Source: Gibbula magus
Lineage: Eukaryota > Mollusca > Gastropoda > Trochida > Trochidae
Direction of reading: 5' to 3'
Assembly (NCBI GenBank): GCA_936450465.1
Contig: OW388297.1
Coordinates: 52,878,989 to 52,942,988, forward strand
Length of the DNA: 64,000 bases
Shown: piece after piece, positions 10,185 to 22,739 of the stretch
Layout of the letters: each line of letters opens with the position of its first letter
Position numbering within the stretch: position 1 is the first letter of the stretch
Position numbers and translations under genes: made by a program
The notes under the pieces: model-generated
Database searches by the model: none
Told to the model about the DNA's origin: nothing
Seen by the model: only the letters and a program-made list of their open reading frames with translations

Positions 10185-11558
10185 ATGTTGGTCAAAGGTT
10201 AGACAACTTTTCCATCTTGTTAACATGCACACTACTATAGTGGGTCGCATTGATTTGTATACTTCGGTATATGATCAATATATATAGCCCAATGTGTTAA
10301 TGGATCGTACATATATACACAAATCTATAATCTTCATATATTGGGTCGTATATACACACACAGCTACTTAATCAGAATGTATTAGGTAAATTGATGTGTT
10401 ATTCGGTCGTATATATTTATACATATACAACTACACAAGCTAAATCTATTGAGTCTCGTTCATTTGTCAGGTGGGACATCTAGACTGTTTGGTTTTCTTC
10501 AAATGATAAAAGACTGAACTGATATTGGTACAATGAAAATGATTACCCAGAAAAGGAAAATACATTCAATATGGTCGAAGGGTTGACAATTCTTCCATCT
10601 TATTCACATGTACAACACTACTATAGTGCGTCGCAGTTATGTAAATACTACGGTATGTGATCAATACATATAGCTCAATTTCTTATTGGGTCGTACATAT
10701 ATACACATCTACATTGTATAACCTTAATATATTGGGTCGTATATATATACATAACTACATAATCTTACATATTGGGTCTCATTGATGTAATTGGGTCGTA
10801 CATATATATACTTCTAAGTAGGACCCACTATATGTCGATCTCGTTTTATCAACTAAATTTATGGTCAAAGGATGGACAATTCTTCTATCTTGTTCACATG
10901 TACAACACTACTATAGTGCGACGCAGTTATGTAAATACTTTGTTATATGTTCAATACATATAACCCAATTTCTTATTGGTCGGGGGCGGGATAGCGCAGT
11001 GGTTAGCGCGGTCGGCTTCGGATCAAGAGGTCCGGTGTTCGAATCCCGCCAGGGGTACGGCAACTTTGTAAGGTTTGGGTGCAATGCTACACTGAATTTC
11101 GGCGTAGTAACACCCATGGTTTGCTAGTTCCACATGCGTAGCCACATGGCGTTTCTAACTGCTATAATACTAGCAGCCGCGATATAAGTGAAATATTCTT
11201 GAAAACGGCGTTAAACCCTACCTCACCTCACCTTATTGGGTCGTACATATATACTATGTATATGTATACAAGTACATTATTGTATTATATTGAGTGATGC
11301 TTATGTATTGAGTTGTATTTTTATTGTAATACTTGAAATATCAAATGCAGTAAATCTTTCTACAAATACACACAGAATGAGATCAATACATATGGTCTCA
11401 TTTAGTATTGGGTCGTGTATATATAATATATATATATTTGCTCTCTCAATGTTTTGCGGTTGTATCTACATATATAATTACATATTCGTCATAAATTGGG
11501 TCTCCTTGATTTTGTTAATGGGTTATGAATATATATAACTGCCCAATACAAATATAAT
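10185..11558. repeat. Degenerate 'attgggtcgtayatatata' repeat field
   Basis: Three diverged copies of a longer unit begin near 10187, 10571 and 10861 (each reads 'ggtcaaagg..gacaa..tcttcc..' then 'cactactatagtg'). They are interspersed with many copies of a core ATTGGGTCGTACATATATAC followed by short tracts. The field is interrupted by a SINE (10980-11232) and by the LTR retrotransposon from 11559. It resumes beyond 16170. No genes are present. Confidence 0.65.
10980..11232 (+). mobile_element. tRNA-derived SINE with perfect target-site duplication
   Basis: The head carries a pol III A box (TAGCGCAGTGG, about 10992) and a B box with one mismatch (TGTTCGAATCC, about 11036). A conserved body and a tail ending 'cctcacctcacc' follow. 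It is flanked by the 7-bp duplication TTATTGG at 10973-10979 and 11233-11239. The uninterrupted sequence survives in the neighbouring repeat copy near 10691-10702, confirming the boundaries. Related fragments occur at 47985, 48892 and, inverted, at 51785. It is a retroposed element, not a working tRNA: the head does not fold with a paired acceptor stem. Confidence 0.85.
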
Positions 11559-11765
11559 TGTTGTAAATTGTAAGAATCCTAATCCGCATCCTAAATCTCA
11601 ATCCGCATCCGAATCCTATTTTTGCCTACAAATCAGTTTTTACACTGACCCGGCCCTGTACAGGCAGTCACATGGTGAATACAGCATGGCAAGCATGACT
11701 GTGTCTGTTGTCTTTGAAGTTGGAGGTTACAGCTATTTAGTGAGAAATAAGCTGACAACTCAACA
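11559..11765 (+). repeat. 5' LTR
   Basis: 207 bp, starting TGTTGTAAATTG and ending CTCAACA. It begins with a cluster of 'aatcc' repeats and contains a short palindromic stretch 'cctgtacagg'. The target duplication ATAAT lies directly outside. Confidence 0.95.
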
Positions 11766-11768
11766 TTT

Positions 11769-11786
11769 TGGCAACGAGGATGGGAT
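11769..11786 (+). promoter_or_regulatory. Primer-binding site
   Basis: TGGCAACGAGGATGGGAT begins three bases after the 5' LTR. Starting with TGG, it is complementary to a tRNA 3' end that finishes in CCA. Which tRNA it uses cannot be assigned with certainty from the sequence alone. Confidence 0.7.
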
Positions 11787-12009
11787 TGAAGGATGCAAGC
11801 CTTCATACAGAATAAGACAAGTATAGTTTCAGTTGAAACTTGTGGTAACTACATTGAACTTTGACGCTGTGATAATGTTGTCTGTTTTGCGCATATCATG
11901 TTCACATGTGGACTTTTTTTGAACTTTTCATGAATGAAATGTGAACCTATTTAGACTGAACATAAACTTGTGAAGGTGTTATCCGTTTGAACTGTGAAAT
12001 TTGAAAACT

Positions 12010-12790
12010 ATGCCATTTACAATTGGAGTTTTGCCAGAGTTTGACTCTAAAAAACTTACCTGGGAAGAGTGGTGTGAATTGCTTGAACAGTACTTGATAG
12101 AAAACAAAATAAGAAGTGAAGCTCCGCAAAGAAGTATTTTGTTAACCTCATGTGGACTTTCAACTTATCAACTAATTCGTGCCTTGTTACAACCAACCTC
12201 TCCTGCTGATAAACCTTTTGATGAACTTGTAGAGATATTGAAAAATCATTTCAATCCTAAACCTTCAGAAGCATTTTTGAGGTGGAAATTTAATACCAGA
12301 GATAGGAAGCCAGGATAAAGTATTGCCACATACATTGCACAACTCAGAAGATTAAGTGAGAACTGCAACTTTGGGGCTACTCTGAACACAATGCTAAGAG
12401 ATAGGCTTGTTTGTGGTGTGTCTGATGAAAACATTCAAAGGAAATTGCTCTCTGAAATTGACTTGACTTTCGAAAATGCTCTTAGGATAGCTCAGGCAGT
12501 GGAAGTTGCAAATAAGAATCTTCATGATTTCCATGGTGGTAGACATGACCCTCACACAAGTGTCAACAGGTTACAAAGGAAGTCTAACTATTCTTCTGAC
12601 AGGCAGTCTCAGGATAGTAAGAAATCGTGTTATCGTTGTGGCAGAGATTCACACAGTGCAGATACTTGTTATTTTAGGAGTCAGAAATGTCATAAATGTG
12701 GACGCAAGGGACATACTAGGAAAGTTTGTCGTGGTCAGAATTCTCAAGGAAATTCAAGTTCTAGATATACAGGGAGAAAACTCATCACAT
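12010..12790 (+). pseudogene. gag of the Ty3/Gypsy element
   Basis: The frame opens at ATG 12010 (MPFTIGVLPEFD..) and encodes a capsid-like region with the motif LEQYLIENKI and a segment EILKNHFNPKPSE typical of this gag family. A TAA at 12316-12318 interrupts it, after which the same frame continues. Two zinc knuckles of the CX2CX4HX4C type follow at about 12629-12730 (CYRCGRDSH.., CHKCGRKGH..). The pol frame lies one base behind (-1) gag, and the hand-over is near 12780. That arrangement is usual for programmed frameshifting, but no canonical slippery heptamer is evident. The in-frame stop makes this copy non-functional. Confidence 0.85.
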
Positions 12791-15700
12791 TGAACATGAC
12801 ACTTCTGATGAACCTGAAGACATGTTTGTATCTTCCATATTTCATGTTTCTCCACATGATACTGCAACCGTTGACCCATATCTCATAACTTTGCAAGTAA
12901 ACCAGGTACCTTTGACGTTGGAGGTCTACACAGAATCTTCAGCTACTTTGATCAATGAGGGCACTGCTAAACAGTTAGGAATCTTCAATATTCTTGAAAC
13001 TAGTGCAAACTTGAAGGGCTTCACAGGTCATAAAGTAGAAGTTCTTGGAAAAGCAGTTGTGTCGGTGATGTACAGAGAAAATCTTGAGATAGAGATAACC
13101 AAGGGTACTAGACCAAATCTTATGGGAAGGTCTTGGATAGAATCTTTGAACTTTGATCAAACCTCGTTCTATTGCGTTTGCTTTGAAGTCCAAAGTAGAA
13201 GATGAACTGGATAGACTTTTGTCAGAAGGCATAATAGAACCTGTAAAATTCTCTGAGTTGGCATGTCCTATAGTCCCTGTGATGAAACCTAACAATACTG
13301 TAAGGATTTGCGGAGATTACAAGCTCACTGTTAACCAATATTCCAAGATAGAAAATTATCCTATTCCCACACTAGAGGACTTGTGTTCCAAGTTAGCAGG
13401 AGGACAGAAGTTTACGAAGCTTGACATGTCTCACGCATACCAACAGTTGGTGCTCGACGAAGAATCCAGGAAGTATGTTGTAATAAACACACACAAAGGT
13501 TTGTTTAGGTACACCCGTTTGCATTTGGAGTGTCGTCCGCTCCAGCCATATTTCAACGTACCATAGAGAATGTTTTGCAAGGTTTGGACTACTTAGCTGC
13601 TTATCAAGATGACATCATCAACTCAGGTTTTGATGATCAGCATCATTTGAAAGTGCTTGACAGCATATTACAGCGTTTGTCAGATGCAGGACTTAGACTT
13701 CCAAAAGAGAAGTGTGTTTTCATGGCAGACTCTGTTCAATATTTAGGACATATGTTAAACAAAGATGGACTTAGACCTATGGAAAAGAAATTGGAATCAA
13801 TTCAAAATACTCCTGTCCCGAAATCAGTCTCTGAGCTTCGCTCATATCTTGGATTGCTCAACTACTACCACAGATTCTTGCCTAACCTGCCTGACACTTT
13901 GTCTCCATTGTATGATTTACTGAGGAAGGAAAACCCTTGGAAATGGACTCAAAAACAGCAGCAAGCTTTTGAAACCTCCAAGAATATGCTACATTCTGCT
14001 GATCTACTTGTACATTTTGACCCATCAAAACCACTGCTGCTGCAGTGCGATGCATCGCCATATGGACTTGGCGTTGTGTTGGCCAACAAGATGCCAAATG
14101 GATCAGAACAACCGATTGGATATTCGTCAAGAACACTGACTACTTCCGAGAAGAATTATTCTCAGCTTGACAAAGAGGGACTGAGTGTTATCTTTGGCTT
14201 GAAGAAGTACCACAAATATTTGTATGGGAGGAAGTTCCAAATAGTTACTGATCATAAACCCTTGATATCACTCTTTAGTGAGAAGAAAGCCATATCTGAA
14301 ATGATGTCACCCAGAGTTCAACGATGGAGTGTCATGCTACAGGCATACGACTACACAATAGTGCACAAGTCTTGATCTGCTCACACGAATGCAGACGCCC
14401 TTAGTAGACTTCCTGCTCCAGCAACTGAGAGAGATTTGATTGATGAGAAGCGTGACAGTGTACACACTCTATATAAAGAGGTCGAAACTTTCCCTGTCAC
14501 AGCTGATGAACTTCGCAAAGAGACACACAAGGACAGAGTATTGTCCCTAGTGTATGAGCACACGTCCAAGGGATGGCCTTCAAATATTCCAGAAAATCTG
14601 AAGAAGTATTTCAGAATAAAACATGAACTCAGTATCAACGATGGTTGCTTGCTTAGAGGTGCAAGGATAGTCGCACATGCCTCCTTGCAAGACACGATAC
14701 TAGATGAGCTACACAGAGGTCATCCAGGGATAAATCGGATGAAAGCATTAGCAAGAGGATATGTCTGGTGGCCTACTATTGACAATGATTGTGAAAGAAG
14801 TATCAACAACTGTCGTCCATGCCAAGAAAATCAAAACCAGAAATCCTCTGCACCACTACATCCTTGGGAGTTTCCTTCACGGCCATGGCAGCGTGTCCAT
14901 GCTGACTTTGCTGGTCCTTATCAAGGAAAGATGATTTTAGTAGTTGTAGATGCATTCTCCAAATGGATTGAGTGTTCGTTAATGAATACCTCTACAGCTG
15001 AAGCCACTGTTTCCAGACTCCGAGGAATGTTTGCCCTGCATTGATTGCCTGAAATTCTTATCGCAGACAATGGAACTAACTTCGTTTCTGAACACTTCCA
15101 AGATTTCATGCAACAAAATGGCATAGATCATGTCACAACTGCTCCTTACCATCCATCTTCTAATGGGTTAGCAGAGCGAGCTGTCGGAACTGTGAAACAG
15201 GGTTTGAAAACTACAGACGGAGATTGTTTGCTCACAAAGCTACAGATATTCCTCTTTAATTACAGGATTACTCCTCAAACTACCACTGGCGTTTCTCCAG
15301 CTCAACTCTTGATGAACCGGAAATTGAGGTCGAGGTTAGACTTAATGTTCCCAGATTTCAAGGGTTGAATGGGTAAGGCAAAGAGACAAGTCTCTTTACA
15401 ACGCAAAGTTCGATCCTTTACAGCAGGTGATCCAGTCTTTTTAAGAAATTTTGGACCAGGTCCAAAGAGGTTACCTGGTGTTGTAGAAGTAGTGACTGGA
15501 CCTCTTTCTTATGTGGTTTGTTTGAATGGACAAAAACTTGCTCGACGACATCTTGGCCACATACGCATGAGATCCATCCCTCTCAACAATGATTCACAAG
15601 ATGTTGAAAAGTTTCCAGATGAAACACAATTACAGGACTTAACGGTCATTAGAAGTCCTGATGTTGGACAATTTGAACCAGTTGATGATTTGGTTCAACC

Positions 15701-15932
15701 TCAGTTATCAGTTCCCGCTGATAAATCCCAAAGCTGTATTGCTTCACCAGTGAAGAGTGAGGTTATGCAACCTGTTCCAGACCCCGCAGATCAACACGTT
15801 CCAGGAAGTCTCCAGATTACTATAAAGACTATGTATAACCTGCCGACTGAAACTGACTGCTACTTTGTCATTGCATTGTCGTGTTTTGCGTTGTCGCATT
15901 TCGCGCTCTCGCATTTCGTGTTACGCCTTTAA
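12785..15932 (+). pseudogene. pol of the Ty3/Gypsy element (PR-RT-RH-IN)
   Basis: The protease region is at about 12820-13150. Its expected catalytic Asp codon is TAC (Tyr) at 12927-12929 and the following Gly is Glu (VYTESSA). The linker to reverse transcriptase is shortened, and the frame shifts near 13155 and again near 13517. RT carries TKLDMSHAYQQ and YQDD. RNase H has QCDAS, a downstream Glu and VTDHKPL. Integrase has an HHCC zinc site (H..H near 14715, CRPC near 14815), then HADFAGP, ADNGTNF and GLAERAVG for D,D,E. A GPY/F-like module (GPLSYVV) follows. Three in-frame TGA codons interrupt pol at 14373, 15042 and 15366. The final stop is at 15930-15932. Confidence 0.9.
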
Positions 15933-15936
15933 ACTT

Positions 15937-15949
15937 AAGGAGAAAGAGA
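15937..15949 (+). promoter_or_regulatory. Polypurine tract
   Basis: AAGGAGAAAGAGA lies immediately before the 3' LTR, in the expected position to prime plus-strand DNA synthesis. Confidence 0.85.
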
Positions 15950-16164
15950 TGTTGTAAATTGTAAGAATCCTAATCCGCATCCGAAATCTCAATCCGCATC
16001 CGAATCCTATGTTTGCCTACAAGTCAGTTTTTACACTGACCCGGCCCTGACAGGCAGTCACATGGTGAATACAGCATGGCAAGCATGGCAAGCATGACTG
16101 TGTCTGTTATCTTTGAAGTTGGAGGTTACAGCTATTTAGCGAGAAATAAGCTGAAAACTCAACA
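15950..16164 (+). repeat. 3' LTR
   Basis: 215 bp. Relative to the 5' LTR it has a 9-bp duplication (gcatggcaa twice) near 16080, one 1-bp deletion and about six substitutions. The target duplication ATAAT follows at 16165-16169. Confidence 0.95.
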
Positions 16165-16169
16165 ATAAT

Positions 16170-16546
16170 AGATCTAATTTATTTGTGAATTTAACTTGGT
16201 TATATATATATTTGTGAACTATCGCGTCTATACACAACTACATAAGTTAAATATATTGAGTTTCCAACCTAAGTAGGTAATGATTAGTTTTACGAAAACG
16301 AGTTTTCAAGTACTGGTAGGTGATTTGATTGAATATTACAAATATGTGACTATCACTATCTTAATTACGAATGTGGTATTGTGTACACATGTTAGCTGAC
16401 ACATTTTCTGGAAGCTACTGTAGTACCTGAACTTTCCTTTCTCACTATAAATGATAAACGGCTGTGAAGTATTATTTGTACAATGAACATGTTGACCCAG
16501 TATAAATATATAAATTTTTATATACAGTACACATATTGGACCATTT
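16170..16546. other. Continuation of AT-rich repeat field
   Basis: Phrases such as 'ctatacacaactacataag' and 'aatatattgag' match the field left of the LTR element. Nothing coding was seen. Confidence 0.45.
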
Positions 16547-17370
16547 TAGCTCATCAGGCCTGATAGACCCGATGGGCTTATGGCATGACGTCCGGCGTCC
16601 GTCCGTCCGTCCGTAAACCTTTCGCTTTTTCTACTTCTTCTCCAGAGCCAATGACTCCACAGAGCTGAAATTTTATGTGCAGACTACTTGGCCAATGGGG
16701 ATTCTAAATTGTAGATTTCATGACCCCGTGACCCCAAATGGGGTCACAGGGGTCACATCCTTAAAAACCTATTTTGATCTTCTTCTCCAGTTACAAAAGG
16801 TATAGAGAGCTGAAAAGTTGTGTGCAGACTACTTGGCCAATGGGGATTCTAAATTGTAGATTTCGTGACCCCATGACGCCAAATGGGGTCACAGGGGTCA
16901 TATCGTCAAAAACCTATTTTCATCTTCTTCTCCAGTTCCAAAAGGTATAGAGAGCTGAAAAGTTGTGTACAGACTCCTTTGTCAATGGGGATTCTTAATT
17001 GTAGATTACCCTGGCCTGGGACCCCAAATAAAGGCCTCTCAGGCCATGACCTAAAAACCTATTTTCATCTTCTCCAGAACAAATGTACCTAGAAGGCTGT
17101 AATATGTCTTGTGTGCAGACTCTTTAGCTATTTGATATTCTAAATTGTAGATTTGGAAAGGCCTCACAAACCATAACCTAAAACTTTATTTTCTTCTTCT
17201 CCAAAACAAAGAGACCTAGAAGGCTGTAATATTGTGCATACTCTTTAGCCAATGGGGATTCTAAATTGTAGATATGGTGACCCTCTGGTGCCCCAAATAA
17301 GGGCCTCAAGCCATGACCTAAAAATCTATTTCAGTCTTCATCATTAAACACTATAAACCCTGATGAGCTA
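16547..17370. mobile_element. Non-autonomous TIR element with five internal units
   Basis: Exact 12-bp terminal inverted repeats TAGCTCATCAGG (16547-16558) and CCTGATGAGCTA (17359-17370). A run of CCGT tetramers lies just inside the left end (about 16597-16615). The body is about five copies of a unit of about 145 bp, marked by 'ccaatggggattctaaattg' or variants at about 16693, 16837, 16983, 17128 and 17259. Several also carry 'gaccccaaatggggtcac', an internal palindrome. No transposase frame is seen. Confidence 0.8.
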
Positions 17371-17545
17371 CATAACCCATGACTCTATTTTTCCGAAGTT
17401 AATTGGGACTTTCCGAAGATTAAATTGGTCAGACCTAATAGATAGGTTTGGAAATAGTAACTAGATCTGATCTTAAAATGGTATATATACTTTAGCTGAA
17501 AGTATACATAGCATAACGCGGCTGTCCTTTAAGCAATGAAAAAAT

Positions 17546-17550
<5 letters not shown>
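17371..17550. other. Unassigned spacer
   Basis: Nothing recognised between the TIR element and the TA microsatellite. Confidence 0.4.

Positions 17551-17602
<52 letters not shown>
17551..17602. repeat. (TA)n microsatellite
   Basis: About 25 uninterrupted TA dinucleotides. The tract sits at the outer boundary of the large inverted repeat's left arm. Confidence 0.95.
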
Positions 17603-17603
<1 letters not shown>

Positions 17604-20600
17604 CACGACGATATAACGACGTGCACTGTTCAAAGTGAACCGCATGACAGGCGACAACAAAGGAACGTGAACGTGGGTGAACACAGTGCTGTAAGTAAAG
17701 AGATAACAATAAGCTTGTGCAGGTGTGCTTCAATGACACAGGAAGCATAATGGAGGCACATGGTTATTTGTACTTAATGACCTGCCTTCAAATACAGACA
17801 ATAAAGAGGCTACACAATGAAACATGTGTATGGATCGAATTAGTTTACTATTAAAAAAATACCAATTTAGATAAACTCTTTTAAAATCATATTGATACAA
17901 TAATGTATTTGTAATATGTCCAACTTGTAATTGCCTTGTATATTTAATGTATATTTAATCAAATTGAGGGATAGTTTTTTTAAAATCAGCCTACAATTAT
18001 AAGATGACAGAGGAGGGAATAGAAGGCAGATTGAAAAGTTCAAATGAAATGGTCTATACTTAATTATTGAAGCTCGGTAGTTTCCATTTAGTGACCATAA
18101 ATATTCATTAGTAAATATGGATATACATATGTTATAATAACTCATATAACTTCAATGAGAAGACTATAAGAAGAGTATACTAGAAGAGGTTTATATATCT
18201 TGGACTGTCATGACCATTTTTAATGAGACAACGTCTCATTATATAAGCTACAACTAATACACTAATGATAATTACCCTGAATTCATACATGAAGGTACTG
18301 AGAGTATAGAATGAGTAATGTTTTAAAGTTAAAATGTCCAAGTAACCACCAACGTGTGTAAAATATATAATATTATTATATACCCGAAATTATAGCAACA
18401 CTGATTTAGTGGATAAAAACTAAATGACAATCTGCAATTACCAAGTAAGGGAAAATATGAAACGACAAATTATCATATAGATTCATGTATAATGACATCG
18501 TAAGGTTAAATGTCATCATGACTTTGATTAGGTTGCGATGACACAAAGAACAATGTGAAGAATGTCGTATGTGAAAAATACTGTTGACACGATGTGCGAA
18601 CGTACAGAAAGTTAATATTGACCGAGAATACAATATGACATTCAGTAGGAAGGTTTGCACACCTTAATTGCAAATACGGAAAGTTACGCACGAATGAACA
18701 ATGTTCATATGCTGTGAAAAATACGCTTGACTTATTCATATGCACTATTGCCAAATTGTCCATGAACATGTGATTACTTTAAGTGCAAAAGAGTGACATT
18801 AAACAAGGAGAGATAGTAAGAACATGTACTTGAAGTTGAATATTGGAAATATAAACAAAGAAATGAACACACATACTTGCTTTTATTATGTAAACAAGAA
18901 TAAGATAATTGATAGTATAGAATGTCAATAGAATGTAAATGTAAATGTAAAGAATGAAAATAAATGACACTCTATATGCACTAGTCAATGCTGGTAACGT
19001 TTTTATTTTGTATCGTGATGTTTATTATTGATTAATTTGTAAATATGTATGGTACTTTACAAACATGTATTTTACATTTTGATCTAGGTGATATTAACAG
19101 GGGACGTAGGAGGTTCAAATGAGACACTACATGGGCGTGGGAATTGTCATTTGGTGTATTCAGAAGTGAATAGAAATAAAAACGTGATATATGCACTTAA
19201 CAGAGTGAACATGTCATAACTACTTACATATACAGTTAAAAGTTACATGCCATGACTTCAGAAACAATGGTTTGACTTAACACATGATCTTATGATGTCC
19301 AAATGTTACTGTGATTAATCTTTCATACTCTGGTCACTCAACATGAGCAGTTTCAAATTTTGAACGTAAATAAAAGGATAGTTGCAGTTCGTAAATGAAA
19401 AATATGTAAAGTATTCACACATACATTGACCCATTTGATATATCTGGAGGTCGAGGATAGCAAACGAGAGCAATACATTTATGTGTTGTCAATAATCAGA
19501 TTTGCCTTCATTACATTGTTTTAAGTGCATAAGTCATGACCATTGTAAAGATAAGTTAAAGGTGATTTGTAAACTTAAAGAACCGTTGAAAGTTTTATGT
19601 GGGAACGTTGGTCATAAATCATATTGTTTTTATTGTTATTTAATATTTGTTTCTCATCTGAATATTACATTTATGCGGATCTATTTTTGCACGCATGTGT
19701 ATCATATATATAATTTGTAATTTTCCATAGGTCTGGTAAAGACAGCATGTAAATTGTTGTGTAAAACATACTATACCAATAAAATATGTCTGCTTTGGTA
19801 ATCTTGTTCCATATATCGAAGATATTATTTTAAAGCCTTTATTTTATTTAATAAATGTGTGGATATTTATAAATTGGAAGATTATTCTATTGGTGACTTG
19901 GTATGGATAGAAAATCGATACTAAAATGCGTCTAGAATGATAACCGTATTTCACTTAAAAGTTATGAAGTTCATAACATTCATTGTAATACATATAATGT
20001 ACTCTCGGATAGATCAAGCTCATCACTTACAGTAAGTACTTTTAAAAATCTCCACTTAAATCATCTGAGGTTCTGAAATCAATGAAGAATGTTGTATGCC
20101 TGCAAGTTGTGTGGTCGCTGAAATGGACGATGAAAATAATGACGGTGGCAAACAGATCCGATGACCTATTTATTATAGCACATCCTACTTATTGCATATT
20201 TTGAACTATACATGATTATTTTGAAAAAATAATAATTGTTCTTCTTCATAAAAAAGTAAGTGTATCTGAAATCAATGAGACAAACACAGCAGTAGTGTCT
20301 CATATGTGAACAGGTGCAATACATTCTTTATCTGCGGCAATGTCGCTTCACAGCGGTTGGCATAGCCACATTTATCATGTTAATCATCCTCTCGTGTTTG
20401 AAAATGTCTTTCTCCCTAAACTCACATGTTGCGATAACTGGTTTGTAATTGGATTGCCATAATTTTGACTCAGCGTATAGAGAATACCTTTTTTTATCAT
20501 CATTAACTTGAAATGGAGTTCTATTTCTCATAGGTTGTTCACCTTGTATCCATTTACATAGTTCTGGATTAATATATAGGCAGAAACACTATTTTGCTTA

Positions 20601-22352
20601 GGTTACTTCTTTATGGCACATTTGTCAGAAGCTATATTCAGTATGACAATATGTGCATACTCATGGTGATATATTTCAATCTGATAATGTTCATGGCATT
20701 GTCATGAATCGTCTTTTGTTGATTGTTGTTCTTCTTTAAAAATAACGATGTGGCTTTCAGTTATGATGCATACATCAGTAACGTTTATCTGTTTATAAAT
20801 GAAGGTTACGATGTAATAAGAGTAGTTATGGTTTGGTATATGTCATAAATTACAAAGGTTCTTTACTAGTCCTACGACAACATTGACCACAAAATCTTCC
20901 GTAAACAACCTGGGTTGCCAATTTGGCATTCTCAATTACACATGCAGAGTGCTCATTTTCTTGCTATATGTAAAATGTAGTTTGCACATTAACAAGCATC
21001 CTTTTGGTAAGAAATATTAATCTTAAAACATGATATATAATGTACGTCTCTAAATTTTATTGATCTACAGGCGACACTGTGTCAGTACCTAATTAATAGG
21101 AACGATGCCGTTGCCAAGGTGATCGCTTGGTATAAGTGATCCTGAAGCCCATAGAGGATAGATGTGACTGTTGCCCGCTGGCAGATATTAGCTTTGATTC
21201 AGGGCAATAACCTTGATATGAACGTAAATTTTCTCTTAAGTTCAAGCCACAGGCAACGGCTCCAGCTTCAGTTTTAATAATTTCTATATGTAAAAATAGT
21301 AAATATCAATTTATGAATAGGACGTGTCAGAATATTTTATCAAAACATTAAAAAGATAATCGGGGTGACTTCTCCTTTTTATTATTAGAGAAACAGAAGT
21401 ACATAATTTTTAAACACTTTATGCATTTATACGTCAATTAACCTTAATCCGTGTTTAAACAGAAAATATGAAATAAAAATGAACAATGGTCAATATCTGA
21501 AATATATACATATACATATAACTGTACATAATATGAAACCATTTTCCATGAAAGGGATTGCATTGTTTTTTATTTATTTTTAATATTTTAATAATTTTCG
21601 TCTGCAATGGTCTTAACATGGGAATGCCTTTTCAGTCAGTTTGTTTTATACCTACCGTGAACTTACAGTATGCTTTTTAGAGAATAGAACCTCTGATTCC
21701 GGATGTGACATCGACACCTATAACTACTTGTCAGTATCAGTATTGATTCATACGACATTATGGTGTACAGCAGTTTTTGTATCCGCCAATCAGCTGAAGC
21801 ATACATGCCCACATTCTCTTCCCACAGAGGTTACTACGCCAGAGTACTTTCTTGGCTAGAAATGGAGAATCCTGGATCGTTGCCATCATAAGTTGATTTG
21901 CAATTAGCTACGTTGTTTTAAACTGAGCATTCTGTAATTGTGAGTTGTAACTAACTCGAGTTGCTGTATCTTTAAGATGCGCACATTTTGACAGATTTCT
22001 GACGCAGATATTTGATTGGAGAACATATGGATGTTTCCATTTTTGTAAACGTTCACCGCCAAGGGATTATGCGATAATTGTTAAATATGGCTTATCCACC
22101 AGAGATTAGGATTTGAGATATTAGTGGAGTAACTTGTGTTGGGAGAGAATGACACGACACAACAATCGAGACAAAAACAATATACCTGCTTACGATTTGT
22201 TTTCACTTTAAACACATTTCGTGTGCCAGTTCAGTATCACCCATTGTTCACTCTTTACATCCGAAATTTATTGATGTCATCATAATTATAATGTGGAAGT
22301 TGACAACGAGAATGATGAAACCTTCAATGACAACACATTAAGTGATATATAT

Positions 22353-22497
22353 AGAATACTAAACGGTGTCCCGTTTGATAACATGTTTATTAAACGAGTG
22401 GATGGTTTGGTATTTTAACGAGCGAAAGCGAGTTAAATACCGATGCCATTCACGAGTTTCATAAACATGTTATCAAACGGGACCGAGTTTAGTATTT
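22353..22497. repeat. Snapback hairpin
   Basis: Arms of about 65 bp (22355-22419 and its near-complement ending 22497, each containing 'cccgtttgataacatgttta' or its complement) around a loop GAGCGAAAGCGA. It abuts the MITE that starts at 22498, so the two may form one composite element. Confidence 0.8.
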
Positions 22498-22739
22498 TAT
22501 TTATTACTCAATGATGTAAATAGCGCTGAATTGCAAGAAAATCGTTTTTAGTGACGCTCACTTGCATATAGGCCACCCGCTATTCAAGTCGCGCGGCTAA
22601 CATTGTGGCGTCAACCAAAAACGACTATGACGTCCCGCGCCGATTATGACGTTACGGCAGCAGGCGGTGGTATCACACATGTGTGTAACCAACTCATTAT
22701 TATCTAATGAGTGATCTCACCACGGTTGAGTAATAAATA
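22498..22739. mobile_element. MITE with 14-bp terminal inverted repeats
   Basis: Ends are TATTTATTACTCAA (22498-22511) and TTGAGTAATAAATA (22726-22739), exact complements. The interior is GC-richer than the surroundings. A truncated copy in the opposite orientation is present at about 34930-35035, in the spacer of the large inverted repeat. Confidence 0.8.

Larger units (their letters stand above)
11559..16164 (+). mobile_element. Complete Ty3/Gypsy LTR retrotransposon, inactive
   Basis: The 4.6-kb element has TG..CA LTRs at 11559-11765 and 15950-16164 and a 5-bp target duplication ATAAT at 11554-11558 and 16165-16169. Internally it keeps the order primer site, gag, protease, reverse transcriptase, RNase H, integrase and purine tract, which is Ty3/Gypsy order. 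By eye the LTRs differ by about six substitutions, one 1-bp indel and a 9-bp duplication, so insertion is not very recent. The coding region has several stops and frame changes and an altered protease active site, so this copy cannot move by itself. Confidence 0.95.

Noticed and set aside
10980..11060. A tRNA gene at the SINE head, and likewise at 34440, 35228 and 43650
   Set aside because: A and B boxes are present but acceptor and other stems do not pair, and each head continues into a SINE body.
12775..12795. A canonical -1 frameshift heptamer between gag and pol
   Set aside because: The frame relation fits, but the local bases do not form an X XXY YYZ heptamer, so none is claimed.
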